DNA of 64,000 nt from Azospirillum fermentarium (lineage in GTDB: Bacteria > Pseudomonadota > Alphaproteobacteria > Azospirillales > Azospirillaceae), in assembly GCF_025961205.1 (NCBI RefSeq), contig NZ_JAOQNH010000003.1, forward strand, positions 310,001 through 374,000. The letters are read 5' to 3'. Below, piece by piece: positions 42,474 through 51,225 of the stretch. The notes under the pieces are model-generated. The model was not told where the DNA came from and searched no databases. It saw nothing but the letters and a program-made list of their open reading frames with translations. A program made the translations under genes and the position numbers. Numbering within the stretch: position 1 is the stretch's first letter; each line of letters opens with the position of its first letter.

Positions 42474-43817
42474 ATGCGCCTGACCGCAAGCCCGGCGCTT
42501 GCCGCCGCTGCCGTCCTTCTGACCCTGTCGGCGTGCGGCGACAGCGCGACCCAGACCGTCGCCGCCGGGACGGGGCCGGAACCCGTCCTGCCGCCGCCCA
42601 ACCCCACGCTGTTCCCCACGGTCAGGATCGCCACGGCCACCGGCTGGCCCGCCGGGGCGGCCCCCACCCCGGCGGCGGGGCTGCGGGCCGCCGCCTTCGC
42701 CGCGGATCTCGACCATCCGCGCTGGCTGTTCGTGCTGCCCAACGGCGACGTTCTGGTGGCGGAGACCAACGCCCCGCCCAAGCCCGACGACACCGGGGGC
42801 ATCAAGGGCTGGATCATGGGGCTGGTGATGGGCCGGGCCGGGGCCAAGACCCCCAGCGCCAACCGCATCACCCTGCTGCGCGACACCGACGGCGACGGGG
42901 TGGCCGACAGCCGCAGCGTGTTCCTGGAGGGGTTGAACTCCCCCTTCGGCATGGCGCTGGCGGGGCCGGACCTGTACGTCGCCAACACCGACGCGGTGCT
43001 GCGCTTTCCCTACACCCCCGGCCAGACCCGCATCACCGAACCGGGCACCAAGGTGGCGGACCTGCCCGCCGGGACGATCAACCACCATTGGACCAAGACC
43101 ATCATCGCCAGCCCGGACGGGCGGCGGCTGTACGCCACCGTCGGTTCCAACAGCAATGTGGCCGAAAACGGCATGGCGGTGGAGGAGGGGCGGGCGGCCA
43201 TCTGGGAAATCGACCTGGACCGGGGGACGCAGCGCCTGTTCGCCACCGGCCTGCGCAACCCCAACGGCATGGCGTGGGAACCGGTGACGGGGGCGCTGTG
43301 GGCCGCGGTCAACGAACGGGACGAGATCGGCAGCGACCTTGTGCCCGATTATATGACCGCGGTGCGCGACGGCGGTTTCTACGGCTGGCCCTACAGCTAT
43401 TACGGAAACCATGTGGACGGGCGGGTGACGCCGCCGCGCCCCGATCTGGTGGCCAAGGCGCTGGTGCCCGATTACGCGCTGGGGCCGCACACCGCGTCGC
43501 TGGGGCTGGCGTGGGGCGGGGAAACGGCGCTGCCGCCGCCGTTCCGCAACGGTCTGTTCGTCGGCCAGCACGGATCGTGGAACCGCGATCCGCCCAGCGG
43601 CTACAAGGTGATCTTCGTTCCCTTCGCCGGCGGCAGGCCGCAGGGTCAACCGGTTGACGTATTGACCGGTTTTCTCGACGGCGACGGCAACGCCCTGGGC
43701 CGTCCGGTGGGGGTGGCCGTTGCCAAGGACGGCGCCCTGCTGGTGGCCGATGACGTGGGCAACCGCATCTGGCGGGTATCGGCGGCGGCGCAGTCCAACG
43801 CCGCACGGGTGCCCTGA
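42474..43817 (+). CDS. PQQ-dependent sugar dehydrogenase-like lipoprotein (sorbosone dehydrogenase family)
   Basis: The ATG at 42474 gives 447 residues with a lipoprotein signal (AAAAVLLTLSACGDS, lipobox LSAC, Cys 24). The mature part is a six-blade beta-propeller of the soluble glucose/sorbosone dehydrogenase family: LDHPRWLFVLPNGDVLVAET, NRITLLRDTDGDGVAD, GTINHHWTKTI, GLRNPNGMAWEP, then ERDEIGSDLVPDYMT and LFVGQHGSWNRDPPSGYKV. It would oxidise a sugar or aldehyde in the periplasm with PQQ. PQQ synthesis genes are not in the window. The exact substrate is unknown. Confidence 0.9.
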   Translation: MRLTASPALAAAAVLLTLSACGDSATQTVAAGTGPEPVLPPPNPTLFPTVRIATATGWPAGAAPTPAAGLRAAAFAADLDHPRWLFVLPNGDVLVAETNAPPKPDDTGGIKGWIMGLVMGRAGAKTPSANRITLLRDTDGDGVADSRSVFLEGLNSPFGMALAGPDLYVANTDAVLRFPYTPGQTRITEPGTKVADLPAGTINHHWTKTIIASPDGRRLYATVGSNSNVAENGMAVEEGRAAIWEIDLDRGTQRLFATGLRNPNGMAWEPVTGALWAAVNERDEIGSDLVPDYMTAVRDGGFYGWPYSYYGNHVDGRVTPPRPDLVAKALVPDYALGPHTASLGLAWGGETALPPPFRNGLFVGQHGSWNRDPPSGYKVIFVPFAGGRPQGQPVDVLTGFLDGDGNALGRPVGVAVAKDGALLVADDVGNRIWRVSAAAQSNAARVP

Positions 43818-43888
43818 ACGCCGCCGGCCTTGACGTTCCCCGCCTTTGCCCGTTGGATGAGGGCACCGGAATCAGAGGGACGCATCCC

Positions 43889-44467
43889 ATGACCAGCCGC
43901 TTCGTACCTTTCGCCGTCACCGTCTGCGGGATCGAGGAACTGTCCGGCCACGGCGCCGCCGGGGTCACCCACGTCCTGTCCATCCTTGATCCGGGAGAGC
44001 CGGAGCCGGCGGCCTTCGGCGCGTTCGGGGAGCATGAGCGGCTGGAACTGCGCTTCCACGACATCATCGAGGATCTGCCCGCCGAGGTGCCGCCGGACGC
44101 CGGCCACGTGGCGGCCATCCTCGGATTCGGGCGCGACCTGATGGCGGAGCCGGGCGGGTGCGGGCATCTGCTGGTTCATTGCCACATGGGGATTTCCCGC
44201 TCCACCGCGGCGCTGACCATGCTGCTGGCCCAGGCCCGTCCCGACCGCCCGGCGGATGAGGCGGTGGCGGCGGTGGCCGCCATCCGGGACAAGACGTGGC
44301 CCAACCTGCGGATGATCGAGTACGCCGACGCCGCCCTGGGCCGGAAGGGCGCGCTGATCGACGCCGTGCGCCGCCGTCACCGTGCGGTCGGGCTGGCCCG
44401 CCCCGACATCGTGACCTACATGCGCGAAAACCACCGCGCACGCGAAGTGGACTGGTTCGCCCCGTAA
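43889..44467 (+). CDS. Tyrosine/dual-specificity protein phosphatase
   Basis: The ATG at 43889 gives 192 residues. The catalytic loop HCHMGISRST (Cys followed five residues later by Arg) is the C-x5-R-S/T signature of the tyrosine phosphatase superfamily. The general-acid aspartate is probably in FHDIIEDLP about 40 residues earlier. No membrane segment or signal peptide is seen. Such proteins occur widely in alphaproteobacteria and their targets are mostly unknown. Its stop is five bases from the convergent YitT-family stop. Confidence 0.85.
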   Translation: MTSRFVPFAVTVCGIEELSGHGAAGVTHVLSILDPGEPEPAAFGAFGEHERLELRFHDIIEDLPAEVPPDAGHVAAILGFGRDLMAEPGGCGHLLVHCHMGISRSTAALTMLLAQARPDRPADEAVAAVAAIRDKTWPNLRMIEYADAALGRKGALIDAVRRRHRAVGLARPDIVTYMRENHRAREVDWFAP

Positions 44468-44471
44468 CGGC

Positions 44472-45104
44472 TCAACTGACCCCCAGATACCGCCCGGGCT
44501 TGTGGTTGATGGCGAGGATCAGGTTGATGATGCAGGCCCCCGCCACCGACAGCAGCAACTGGCTGGGGGCCAGCACGAAGAAGGCCGCGGCCAGGATCGC
44601 CAGATCGATGCCGAGCTGCAGATAGCCGGCGCGGATGCCGTGGCGCTCCTGCAGGTACATGGCCAGGATGTTGATGCCGCCCAGTCCGGTGCGGTGACGG
44701 AACAGGATCAGCAGGCCGGTGCCGCACAGCCCCCCGCCCAGCACGGTGGCGTACACCGGGTCCAGGTGGGTGAAGCCGATCCAGTGACCGGTCAGCTTCG
44801 ACAGCACCGACACCATGGTCACCGCGGCAAAGGTGCGCAGCGTGAACGCCCGCCCCATCCGCCGCCACGCCAGCACGTAGAACGGCAGGTTGATGAGAAA
44901 GAACACCGTGCCGAAGCTGGCCCCGGTGACGTAGCTGACCAGCAGCGCCATGCCCGCCGCACTGCCGAACAGCAGCGAGGCGTGGGTGTAGAACACCACC
45001 CCCAGCGCCACGAACAGCGTGCCGTGGATCATGGCCCAGGCGTCTTCGTACAGCCGGTGGCGTTCGGTCTTGGGGGTGGTGTCGGTCATGGCGGCGGCGG
45101 TCAT
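44472..45104 (-). CDS. YitT-family membrane protein
   Basis: This 210-residue protein has about five helices and the YitT pattern: GTLFVALGVVFYTHASLLFG, GGVAG-like GSAAGMALLVSYVTG, LINLPFYVLAWRRMG, and the LFRHRTGLGGINILAMYLQ loop. It lacks the cytoplasmic DUF2179 domain of longer members. Function is unknown for the family. It overlaps the upstream CYTH-CHAD stop by four bases (ATGA), so the two are expressed together. ATG at 45089 is an alternative start. Confidence 0.88.
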   Translation of the reverse strand: MTAAAMTDTTPKTERHRLYEDAWAMIHGTLFVALGVVFYTHASLLFGSAAGMALLVSYVTGASFGTVFFLINLPFYVLAWRRMGRAFTLRTFAAVTMVSVLSKLTGHWIGFTHLDPVYATVLGGGLCGTGLLILFRHRTGLGGINILAMYLQERHGIRAGYLQLGIDLAILAAAFFVLAPSQLLLSVAGACIINLILAINHKPGRYLGVS

Positions 45105-46711
45105 CGCGGGGTGGGTTCCCAGAACACGGGCGCTGTGCGCAGCGCCTTCACCGCCGCGGGCAGGGCGGCGTGGCGGCGCTTGTCCTCCTGCGCCAGCCGG
45201 TGCCGCGCCGCGTCGCGGGCATGCCGGGCCGGGCGGGTGTTGAGCCGGTCATAGGTCAGCCGCTCCCGCGTCACATCGGCGTCGTGCAGCGCGTCCAGCA
45301 CCGCCATGGCCTGATCCAGCGGGCCGGCATAGGCGCGCACGGCATCGGGGGAGAACAGGCCGCGGAAGAAATCGACCGCCGTGCGCATCCGGCGCAGGCG
45401 GCGGCGCAGCTTTTCCCGGCTGCCGGCGTCGGCGGGATCAAGGGCTTTGGCGGCTTTCAGGCTGCGGGCGTGCAGCCGGCCCAGCCACGCCGGGGCGGTG
45501 CCGGTCATGAGGGCGTCCAGCGGCGTTCGGCGGTCGGCCGCGGCGCCGGCGTGCCACTGCCCCCCCTCCAGCCACGCGGCCAGGGTCAGGACGAGGCGGG
45601 TGGTCTGCGGCCCGTCCAGGGCGGCGGCGGCTTCTTCCACCGCCGGCTGCCGCAGGGCGTGGACCGCGTGGGTCAGGGCGGCCAGCCCTTCGGGCGGGCG
45701 GGCCAGGGCGGCCAGCGGGGTGACGGCGGCTCCCTCCACCACGTCCCAGGCGCGGGCGGGCTGCAGGCGCTTGGCCAGCCGGCGGAGATCCCTGGTCACC
45801 GGCTCCGGCGGGTTGACCCAGGCGCCGAACAGGTCCAGCGCCAGACGGAGCCGGCGCAGCGCCACGCGGATCTGGTGCAGACCCTCGGCATCGCCGCCGG
45901 CCACCGCGCACGCCTCGTTCGCCAGCCACAGCCGGAGCCCGTGGCGCACGATGTGGCGGAACGCCTCGGCCACCGTGGTCAGGGGCGACAGGGCCAGCGG
46001 TTCGGGCAGGGCCGGGGCGGGGCGGCGCCCGGTGACCAGGGCATAGCCCATCTCCGCCTTGCTGACGGTGGCGAGGCGCACCGGCACCACGGCGTTCAAC
46101 GCCAAGGCCAGATCGAACAGCCGGCCCACGCCGCCGGCCTGCAGCTCCAACTCCACCTCGCTGATGGGGGTGCGGCGGTTCCCGGCGATGGCCGCACCAT
46201 GATCCACCGCCAGTTCCACCAGCGACACGGGATCGGGGCGAAGCTGGCGGGTGGTGCGGGTCACGTCGGTTTCGAACACCGGCGCCAGGGCGGCGCGCAG
46301 GTCCGCCGGCACCAGCCCGCCCGCCCCGTCGGCGTCCATCACCGCGAAGTCGGGTGCGGCGGTCCCGTTGGCGCCCAGGGGCAGAGGCCAGTCCCATTCC
46401 CGCCGCACCGCCACCGCCGCCGAGTCGCCCGCCGTGCCGCCGGGCAGGGTCTTCAGCGACTGTCCGGCCCGTCCCTCTTCGATGCGGATGCGCAGGGCCA
46501 CGCCACGGGCCATCAGGTCCAGGGCCGGGGTGTCGTAATAAAGCGTGCGCTGGCGCCGGGTGAGCGGTGGCCCGGCGTCCAGCCCCGGAACCAGCGACGG
46601 CAGGGCGGCGATGCGCGGCAGATCCGCCGGATCGGCCAGCAGCTTCAGTTCGATCTCCCGCTCCGGGCTGCGGGCCGCGGGTTTCGGCGGTTCGGTGGGC
46701 ACCGGCGTCAT
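45101..46711 (-). CDS. CYTH-CHAD domain protein (polyphosphate-linked)
   Basis: The ATG at 46711 with GGAG five bases upstream gives 536 residues. A GTG at 46774 that overlaps the sixA stop (GTGA) is an alternative adding 21 residues. The CYTH domain starts with REIELKLLADP (residues about 20-215), with RRQRTLYYDTPALDL and later EVELELQAG; these are the metal and triphosphate-binding EXEXK and acidic motifs. The CHAD part (about 240-530) has GLHQIRVALRRLRLALDLFG and EKLRRRLRRMRTAVDFFRGLF, helical hairpins with conserved His and basic residues that bind polyphosphate. It lies next to ppk1-ppx, supporting a role at polyphosphate granules or as a triphosphatase. Confidence 0.9.
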   Translation of the reverse strand: MTPVPTEPPKPAARSPEREIELKLLADPADLPRIAALPSLVPGLDAGPPLTRRQRTLYYDTPALDLMARGVALRIRIEEGRAGQSLKTLPGGTAGDSAAVAVRREWDWPLPLGANGTAAPDFAVMDADGAGGLVPADLRAALAPVFETDVTRTTRQLRPDPVSLVELAVDHGAAIAGNRRTPISEVELELQAGGVGRLFDLALALNAVVPVRLATVSKAEMGYALVTGRRPAPALPEPLALSPLTTVAEAFRHIVRHGLRLWLANEACAVAGGDAEGLHQIRVALRRLRLALDLFGAWVNPPEPVTRDLRRLAKRLQPARAWDVVEGAAVTPLAALARPPEGLAALTHAVHALRQPAVEEAAAALDGPQTTRLVLTLAAWLEGGQWHAGAAADRRTPLDALMTGTAPAWLGRLHARSLKAAKALDPADAGSREKLRRRLRRMRTAVDFFRGLFSPDAVRAYAGPLDQAMAVLDALHDADVTRERLTYDRLNTRPARHARDAARHRLAQEDKRRHAALPAAVKALRTAPVFWEPTPR

Positions 46712-46770
46712 CTCCGCTCCGGGTATGCGTTGGGTGGGAGGGGCCTGCCTGGATACCGCAGTTGCGTCCG

Positions 46771-47301
46771 TCACGCCAGCGTGCGCGGGATCACGAACTC
46801 CTCCAGCCGGCCGGAACCCGGCACCAGATCGGCCCACCGTGCCGCCGCGATGTGGATGGAGGCGCAGGCGGCGGTGGGGAATTTCACCGCCAGCGACCGC
46901 AGCGCCGCCTCGTCCCCTTCCGCCGCCAGGGCGACGGCCAGATCGTGCAGGTCGGGGTTGTGCCCCACCAGCAGCACGGTGTCCACGCCGTCGGGCACCG
47001 CCAGCAGCCGGGCCAGGAGCGCGCCCGCCCCGGCAAGGTACAGGCCGCGCTCCCGCTCCACCGCCACCGTGGCGGCGTCGCGCCCCGGCAGCAGGGCGTC
47101 GAGCACGATGTCCAGCGTGTCCACCGCCCGCCGTGCGGTTGAGCACAGCACCAGATCCGGCCGGACTCCCCGCACGCGCAGGTGCCGGCCCACGCGGGCC
47201 GCCGCCTTGATCCCCCGCGGGGCCAGGGGCCGGTCGTGATCGTCGAGCGCGGCATCGTCCCACGAGGATTTGCCGTGGCGCATCAGGTGCAGTGTCTTCA
47301 T
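46771..47301 (-). CDS. SixA-type histidine phosphatase
   Basis: This 176-residue protein has the small histidine phosphatase pattern: KTLHLMRHGKSSWDD with catalytic R8-H9-G10, DRPLAPRGIKAA, LCSTARRAVDTLD, and the second catalytic His in VLLVGHNPDLHDL. SixA removes phosphate from phosphohistidine proteins in enteric bacteria; in many alphaproteobacteria such genes sit next to CHAD genes. It faces ppk1 across a 198-bp divergent spacer that has an 11-bp perfect inverted repeat. Confidence 0.9.
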   Translation of the reverse strand: MKTLHLMRHGKSSWDDAALDDHDRPLAPRGIKAAARVGRHLRVRGVRPDLVLCSTARRAVDTLDIVLDALLPGRDAATVAVERERGLYLAGAGALLARLLAVPDGVDTVLLVGHNPDLHDLAVALAAEGDEAALRSLAVKFPTAACASIHIAAARWADLVPGSGRLEEFVIPRTLA

Positions 47302-47358
47302 TCGGCCGTTCCGCGGAAAATAAGGGGTCGAAGGGTGGATTCAGGCGGAAAAGTCGCA

Positions 47359-47392
47359 GCCCCGTTTCACGCTGTCGCTCTTGAAACGGGGC
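47359..47392. repeat. 11-bp perfect inverted repeat in the sixA/ppk1 divergent spacer
   Basis: GCCCCGTTTCA (47359-47369) is repeated inverted as TGAAACGGGGC (47382-47392) with 12 bp between. It lies 58 bp from the sixA start and 107 bp from the ppk1 start. It could be a regulator site or a leader hairpin. No T-tract follows on either side, so a terminator is unlikely. Confidence 0.7.
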
Positions 47393-47413
47393 CGATACAG
47401 GCGATTATAGGAA

Positions 47414-47431
47414 CCGTCTCAAAACTGTAAC
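47414..47431 (+). promoter_or_regulatory. Possible Pho-box-like element upstream of ppk1
   Basis: CCGTCTC and CTGTAAC begin exactly 11 bp apart (47414 and 47425), the spacing of PhoB box repeats, with AAAA between them. The second half is close to the CTGTMAY consensus; the first is weak. It lies 69 bp before the ppk1 GTG. PhoB control of ppk1 is known in several bacteria. The match is poor and this is offered tentatively. Confidence 0.25.
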
Positions 47432-47499
47432 GGAGTTGGGTTAGTCTCCCGCTCCGTTTACCGCAATCCATCCCATTTCGCAGCAACGATGAGGCTCCA

Positions 47500-49653
47500 G
47501 TGACCGACGTTCAGGACAGCGAAGCCCTTACGATCGAAACGGCCGCCCCGGAGCGCTTCATCAACCGCGAACTGTCGTGGTTGGCCTTCAACCAGCGGGT
47601 TCTGGAAGAAGCCTCCAACCCCGACCATCCGTTGCTGGAGCGGCTGCGTTTCCTGTCCATCTCGGCCAGCAACCTGGACGAGTTCTACATGGTCCGCGTC
47701 GCGGGCCTGAAGGGACAGGTGCGCCAGGGCATCAAGACCCCCAGCGCGGAGAACCTGACGCCGGCCCAGCAGCTTTCGGCGGTGAACCAGCGTATCATCG
47801 AGCTGATGAGCGACCAGCAGGCGGCGTGGCGCCGCGTGCGCAAGGAATTGGCCGCGAACGGCATCACCGTGGTGAACCCCGACGAACTGACCGACGGCGA
47901 GCGCGACTGGCTGGAGGCGCGGTTCCTCGACGACATCTTTCCCATCCTGACCCCCATCGCGGTGGACCCGGCGCACCCGTTCCCCTTCATCCCCAACCTG
48001 GGTTTTTCGCTGGCGCTGCAGCTCCACGATCCCAACCGGGGCACGCATCTGGACGCGCTGTTGCCGCTGCCGGCCCAGCTCGACCGTTTCATCCGGCTGC
48101 CGGGTGGCGACACCCGCTTCATCCAGTTGGAAAAGACGGTGCTGATGTTCATCGACCGCGTGTTCCCCACACCGTTCCAGGTGAAGGGCCACGGGGTGTT
48201 CCGCATCCTGCGCGACAGCGAAATCGAAATCGAGGAAGAGGCCGAGGATCTGGTCCGCACCTTCGAAACCGCGCTGAAGCGCCGCCGCCGCGGCAGCGTC
48301 ATCCGGTTGGAGGTGGATACCGGCATGGCCCCCGACCTGCGCGAATTCCTGCGCGGCGAGCTGGGGGTGTCGTCGGACGAGCTGTTCGTGCTGGACGGGC
48401 TGATCGGGCTGAACGACACCAAGCAGCTCATCGTCGATGAACGGCCCGATCTGGTGTTCCGCCCGTTCAACGCCCGTTTCCCCGAACGCATCCGCGATTT
48501 CGGCGGCGACTGCTTCGCGGCGATCCGGCACAAGGAGATCCTGGTCCACCACCCCTATGAAAGCTTCGAGGTGGTGGTGCAGTTCATCCGTCAGGCCGCC
48601 CGCGACCCGCAGGTGGTGGCGATCAAGCAGACGCTCTACCGCACGTCCAAGGATTCGCCCATCGTCGCCGCCCTGATCGAAGCGGCGGAGGCCGGCAAGT
48701 CGGTGACGGCGCTGGTGGAGCTGAAGGCCCGCTTCGACGAGGAGGCCAACATCCGCTGGGCCCGCGATCTGGAACGGGCCGGCGCCCAGGTGGTCTATGG
48801 CTTCGTGGACCTGAAGACCCACGCCAAGGTGTCGCTGGTGGTGCGGCGCGAGAACAAGGCGCTGCGCAGCTACGTGCATTTCGGCACCGGCAACTATCAC
48901 CCGATCACCGCCAAGATCTACACCGACCTGTCCTATTTCACCTGCGACCCCGCGCTGTGCCATGACGCGGCGGTGATGTTCAATTTCATGACCGGCTACG
49001 CCACACCCAAGGTGCTGGAGAAGCTGGCCATCGCCCCCATCTCCCTGCGCAAGCGGCTGATGGAGCTGATCGACGCCGAAATCGCCCACGCGGAGGCCGG
49101 GCGCCCGGCCAACATCTGGGTGAAGCTGAATTCGCTGGTGGACCCGGAGATCATCGACAAGCTCTATGCCGCCTCGCAGAAGGGGGTGAAGATCGAGCTG
49201 ATCATCCGCGGCATCTGCTGCCTGCGCCCCGGCATCAAGGGGCTGTCGGAGAACATCACCGTGCGCTCCATCGTCGGACGCTTCCTGGAGCACGGGCGGG
49301 TGATCTGCTTCGGCAACGGGGCAGCACTGCCCAACCCGGACGCCAAGATCTTCATCTCGTCCGCCGACTGGATGCCGCGCAACCTGGACCGCCGCATCGA
49401 AACGCTGGTGCCCATCGAAAACCCGACGGTGCACGAGCAGGTGCTGGACCAGATCATGAGCGCCAACCTGAAGGACCAGGCCAGCACCTGGATCCTCGGT
49501 CCCGACGGGGTGTACCGCCGCATCCGTGCGCGGGGTGACGCCTTCAGCGCACACAACTATTTCATGACCAACCCCAGCCTGTCGGGCCGGGGGTCGGCGC
49601 TGACCGCCAAGCGCACGCCGCCGCGCCTGCGTATGAAGGCGGTGACACCGTAA
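47500..49653 (+). CDS. ppk1: Polyphosphate kinase 1
   Basis: This 717-residue enzyme transfers the gamma-phosphate of ATP to polyphosphate, reversibly. The GTG at 47500 has GAGG seven bases upstream. All parts of the family are present: an N-terminal FINRELSWLAFNQRVLEEA, a head domain with SASNLDEFYMVRVAGLKGQ, and two phospholipase-D-like domains. The autophosphorylated histidine is in YVHFGTGNYHPITAKIYTD (about residue 460), and the second catalytic histidine in VGRFLEHGRVICFG (about 596). LDRRIETLVPIE closes the active site. It is followed 57 bp later by ppx and faces sixA. Confidence 0.97.
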   Translation: MTDVQDSEALTIETAAPERFINRELSWLAFNQRVLEEASNPDHPLLERLRFLSISASNLDEFYMVRVAGLKGQVRQGIKTPSAENLTPAQQLSAVNQRIIELMSDQQAAWRRVRKELAANGITVVNPDELTDGERDWLEARFLDDIFPILTPIAVDPAHPFPFIPNLGFSLALQLHDPNRGTHLDALLPLPAQLDRFIRLPGGDTRFIQLEKTVLMFIDRVFPTPFQVKGHGVFRILRDSEIEIEEEAEDLVRTFETALKRRRRGSVIRLEVDTGMAPDLREFLRGELGVSSDELFVLDGLIGLNDTKQLIVDERPDLVFRPFNARFPERIRDFGGDCFAAIRHKEILVHHPYESFEVVVQFIRQAARDPQVVAIKQTLYRTSKDSPIVAALIEAAEAGKSVTALVELKARFDEEANIRWARDLERAGAQVVYGFVDLKTHAKVSLVVRRENKALRSYVHFGTGNYHPITAKIYTDLSYFTCDPALCHDAAVMFNFMTGYATPKVLEKLAIAPISLRKRLMELIDAEIAHAEAGRPANIWVKLNSLVDPEIIDKLYAASQKGVKIELIIRGICCLRPGIKGLSENITVRSIVGRFLEHGRVICFGNGAALPNPDAKIFISSADWMPRNLDRRIETLVPIENPTVHEQVLDQIMSANLKDQASTWILGPDGVYRRIRARGDAFSAHNYFMTNPSLSGRGSALTAKRTPPRLRMKAVTP

Positions 49654-49710
49654 GCAATTGCGTGTAGGTGAACACTCGTTAGGTTTGAAGGTAATGATCA
49701 CGGTGTCCGC

Positions 49711-51219
49711 ATGACCGCCCCCACCGCACCCCGCCCCGCCGCCGGCCTCAGCGAGCGGGTCGCGGTGATCGATATCGGCTCCAACTCCATCCGTCTGGTG
49801 GTGTACGACGGGCTGAAGCGCGCCCCCATCCCGATCTTCAACGAGAAGGTGCTGTGCGGGCTGGGCCGGGGGGTGGAAAAGAGCGGGCGGCTGAACGCCG
49901 ACGGGGTGGCGCAGGCGCTGGTCAACCTCCAGCGCTTCCGCCATCTGGCCGAGGGGATGCGGGTGGGCCGGCTGGACGTGCTGGCCACCGCCGCCGTGCG
50001 CGATGCCGCCGACGGTGCCGCCTTCGTCGCCGCGGTCAAGGAAAAGGCCGGTCTCACCATCTCCGTCGTCAGCGGAGAGGGGGAGGCGCGGCTGTCGGCC
50101 CAGGGCGTGCTGTCGGGCACGCCGGGGGCCGATGGTCTGGTGGGCGATCTGGGCGGCGGCAGCCTGGAACTGGTCACGCTGGACCGCGGGGTCATGGGGC
50201 CGCAGGTGACGCTGCCGCTGGGGCCGCTGCGGCTGATGGAGGCGGGAGAGGGGCGCAACGCCATCGTCCGCACCATCGACCAGCATCTGGAATCCCTGCC
50301 CTGGCTGGCCTCGGCCAAGGGGCGCCCGTTCCACCCGGTGGGGGGAAGCTGGCGGGCGCTGGCCAAGCTGCACATGGAACAGGCCGGCCATCCGCTGCAC
50401 ATCATCCACCACTATACCGTGCCCGGCGACGTGGCGCGGGAGTTCGCCGGCATGGTGGCGCGGCGCGACCGGGCGGCGCTGGAAAAGATGGCGGTCGGGT
50501 CCAAGCGCCGCATCGACACGCTGCCCTATGCCGCCCTGGTGTTCGAGCGGCTGGTGAAGCTGGTGCAGCCGTCGCAGGTGGTGTTCTCCGCCTTCGGCCT
50601 GCGCGAAGGGCACCTGTACGGGCTTTTGCCGCCGGAAGAGCAGCGGCGCGACCCGCTGCTGGCGGCGGGCGACGACTGGTCCAACCGCTTCGGGCGGTTC
50701 GGCGACGCCGCATTGCTGGTCAACTGGACCGGCGGCCTGTTCGCGGGCGAGGATGAACAGGCGTTGCGCCTGCGCCACGCCGCGTGCCTGTTGAGCGACC
50801 TGGGGTGGGCGGAGCACCCGGATTACCGGGCGGAACACGCCTTCCTGCGGGTTCTGCGCTTCCCCTTCCCCGGCATCGACCACGCCGGGCGGGTGTTCCT
50901 GGCACTGAGCGGCTACACCCGCTATGCCGGGTCGCTGGAGGGGGTGGGGCACGAATCCCTGCGCCGGCTGCTGACCGAGGCCCAGAGCCTGCGGGCGGTG
51001 GTGTTGGGCCTGGCCCTGCGTCTGGCCCACACGCTGAGCGGCGGGGCCACCGCCCAGCTTCAGCGCACCTCCCTGCGCCTGACCGAAGAGGTGCTGGAAC
51101 TGACCTTGCCCGGCGATGCGGCGGAACTGAACGGCGACGTGGTGCAGCGCCGGCTGGACGGGCTGGCCCGCGTCCTGAACCGGAAGGCCCGCATCACCGT
51201 CCAGGCCGACCCGGCGTAA
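49711..51219 (+). CDS. ppx: Exopolyphosphatase (Ppx/GppA family)
   Basis: This 502-residue protein has the ASKHA phosphatase fold: phosphate-1 motif VAVIDIGSNSIRLVVYDG (residues 17-34), ATAAVRDA, the phosphate-2 motif VGDLGGGSLEL near 146, and a C-terminal HD-like helical part with RLRHAACLLSDLGWAEHPDYR. It removes terminal phosphates from polyphosphate and perhaps hydrolyses pppGpp. Synthesis and breakdown enzymes are thus in one operon, with a 57-bp gap. The stop is six bases from the convergent DUF2235 stop. Confidence 0.93.
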   Translation: MTAPTAPRPAAGLSERVAVIDIGSNSIRLVVYDGLKRAPIPIFNEKVLCGLGRGVEKSGRLNADGVAQALVNLQRFRHLAEGMRVGRLDVLATAAVRDAADGAAFVAAVKEKAGLTISVVSGEGEARLSAQGVLSGTPGADGLVGDLGGGSLELVTLDRGVMGPQVTLPLGPLRLMEAGEGRNAIVRTIDQHLESLPWLASAKGRPFHPVGGSWRALAKLHMEQAGHPLHIIHHYTVPGDVAREFAGMVARRDRAALEKMAVGSKRRIDTLPYAALVFERLVKLVQPSQVVFSAFGLREGHLYGLLPPEEQRRDPLLAAGDDWSNRFGRFGDAALLVNWTGGLFAGEDEQALRLRHAACLLSDLGWAEHPDYRAEHAFLRVLRFPFPGIDHAGRVFLALSGYTRYAGSLEGVGHESLRRLLTEAQSLRAVVLGLALRLAHTLSGGATAQLQRTSLRLTEEVLELTLPGDAAELNGDVVQRRLDGLARVLNRKARITVQADPA

Positions 51220-51225
51220 GACGGG

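Noticed and set aside
47458..51030. 1190-codon minus-strand frame opposite ppk1 and ppx
   Set aside because: It is antisense to two certain genes; the composition is that of a mirror frame.
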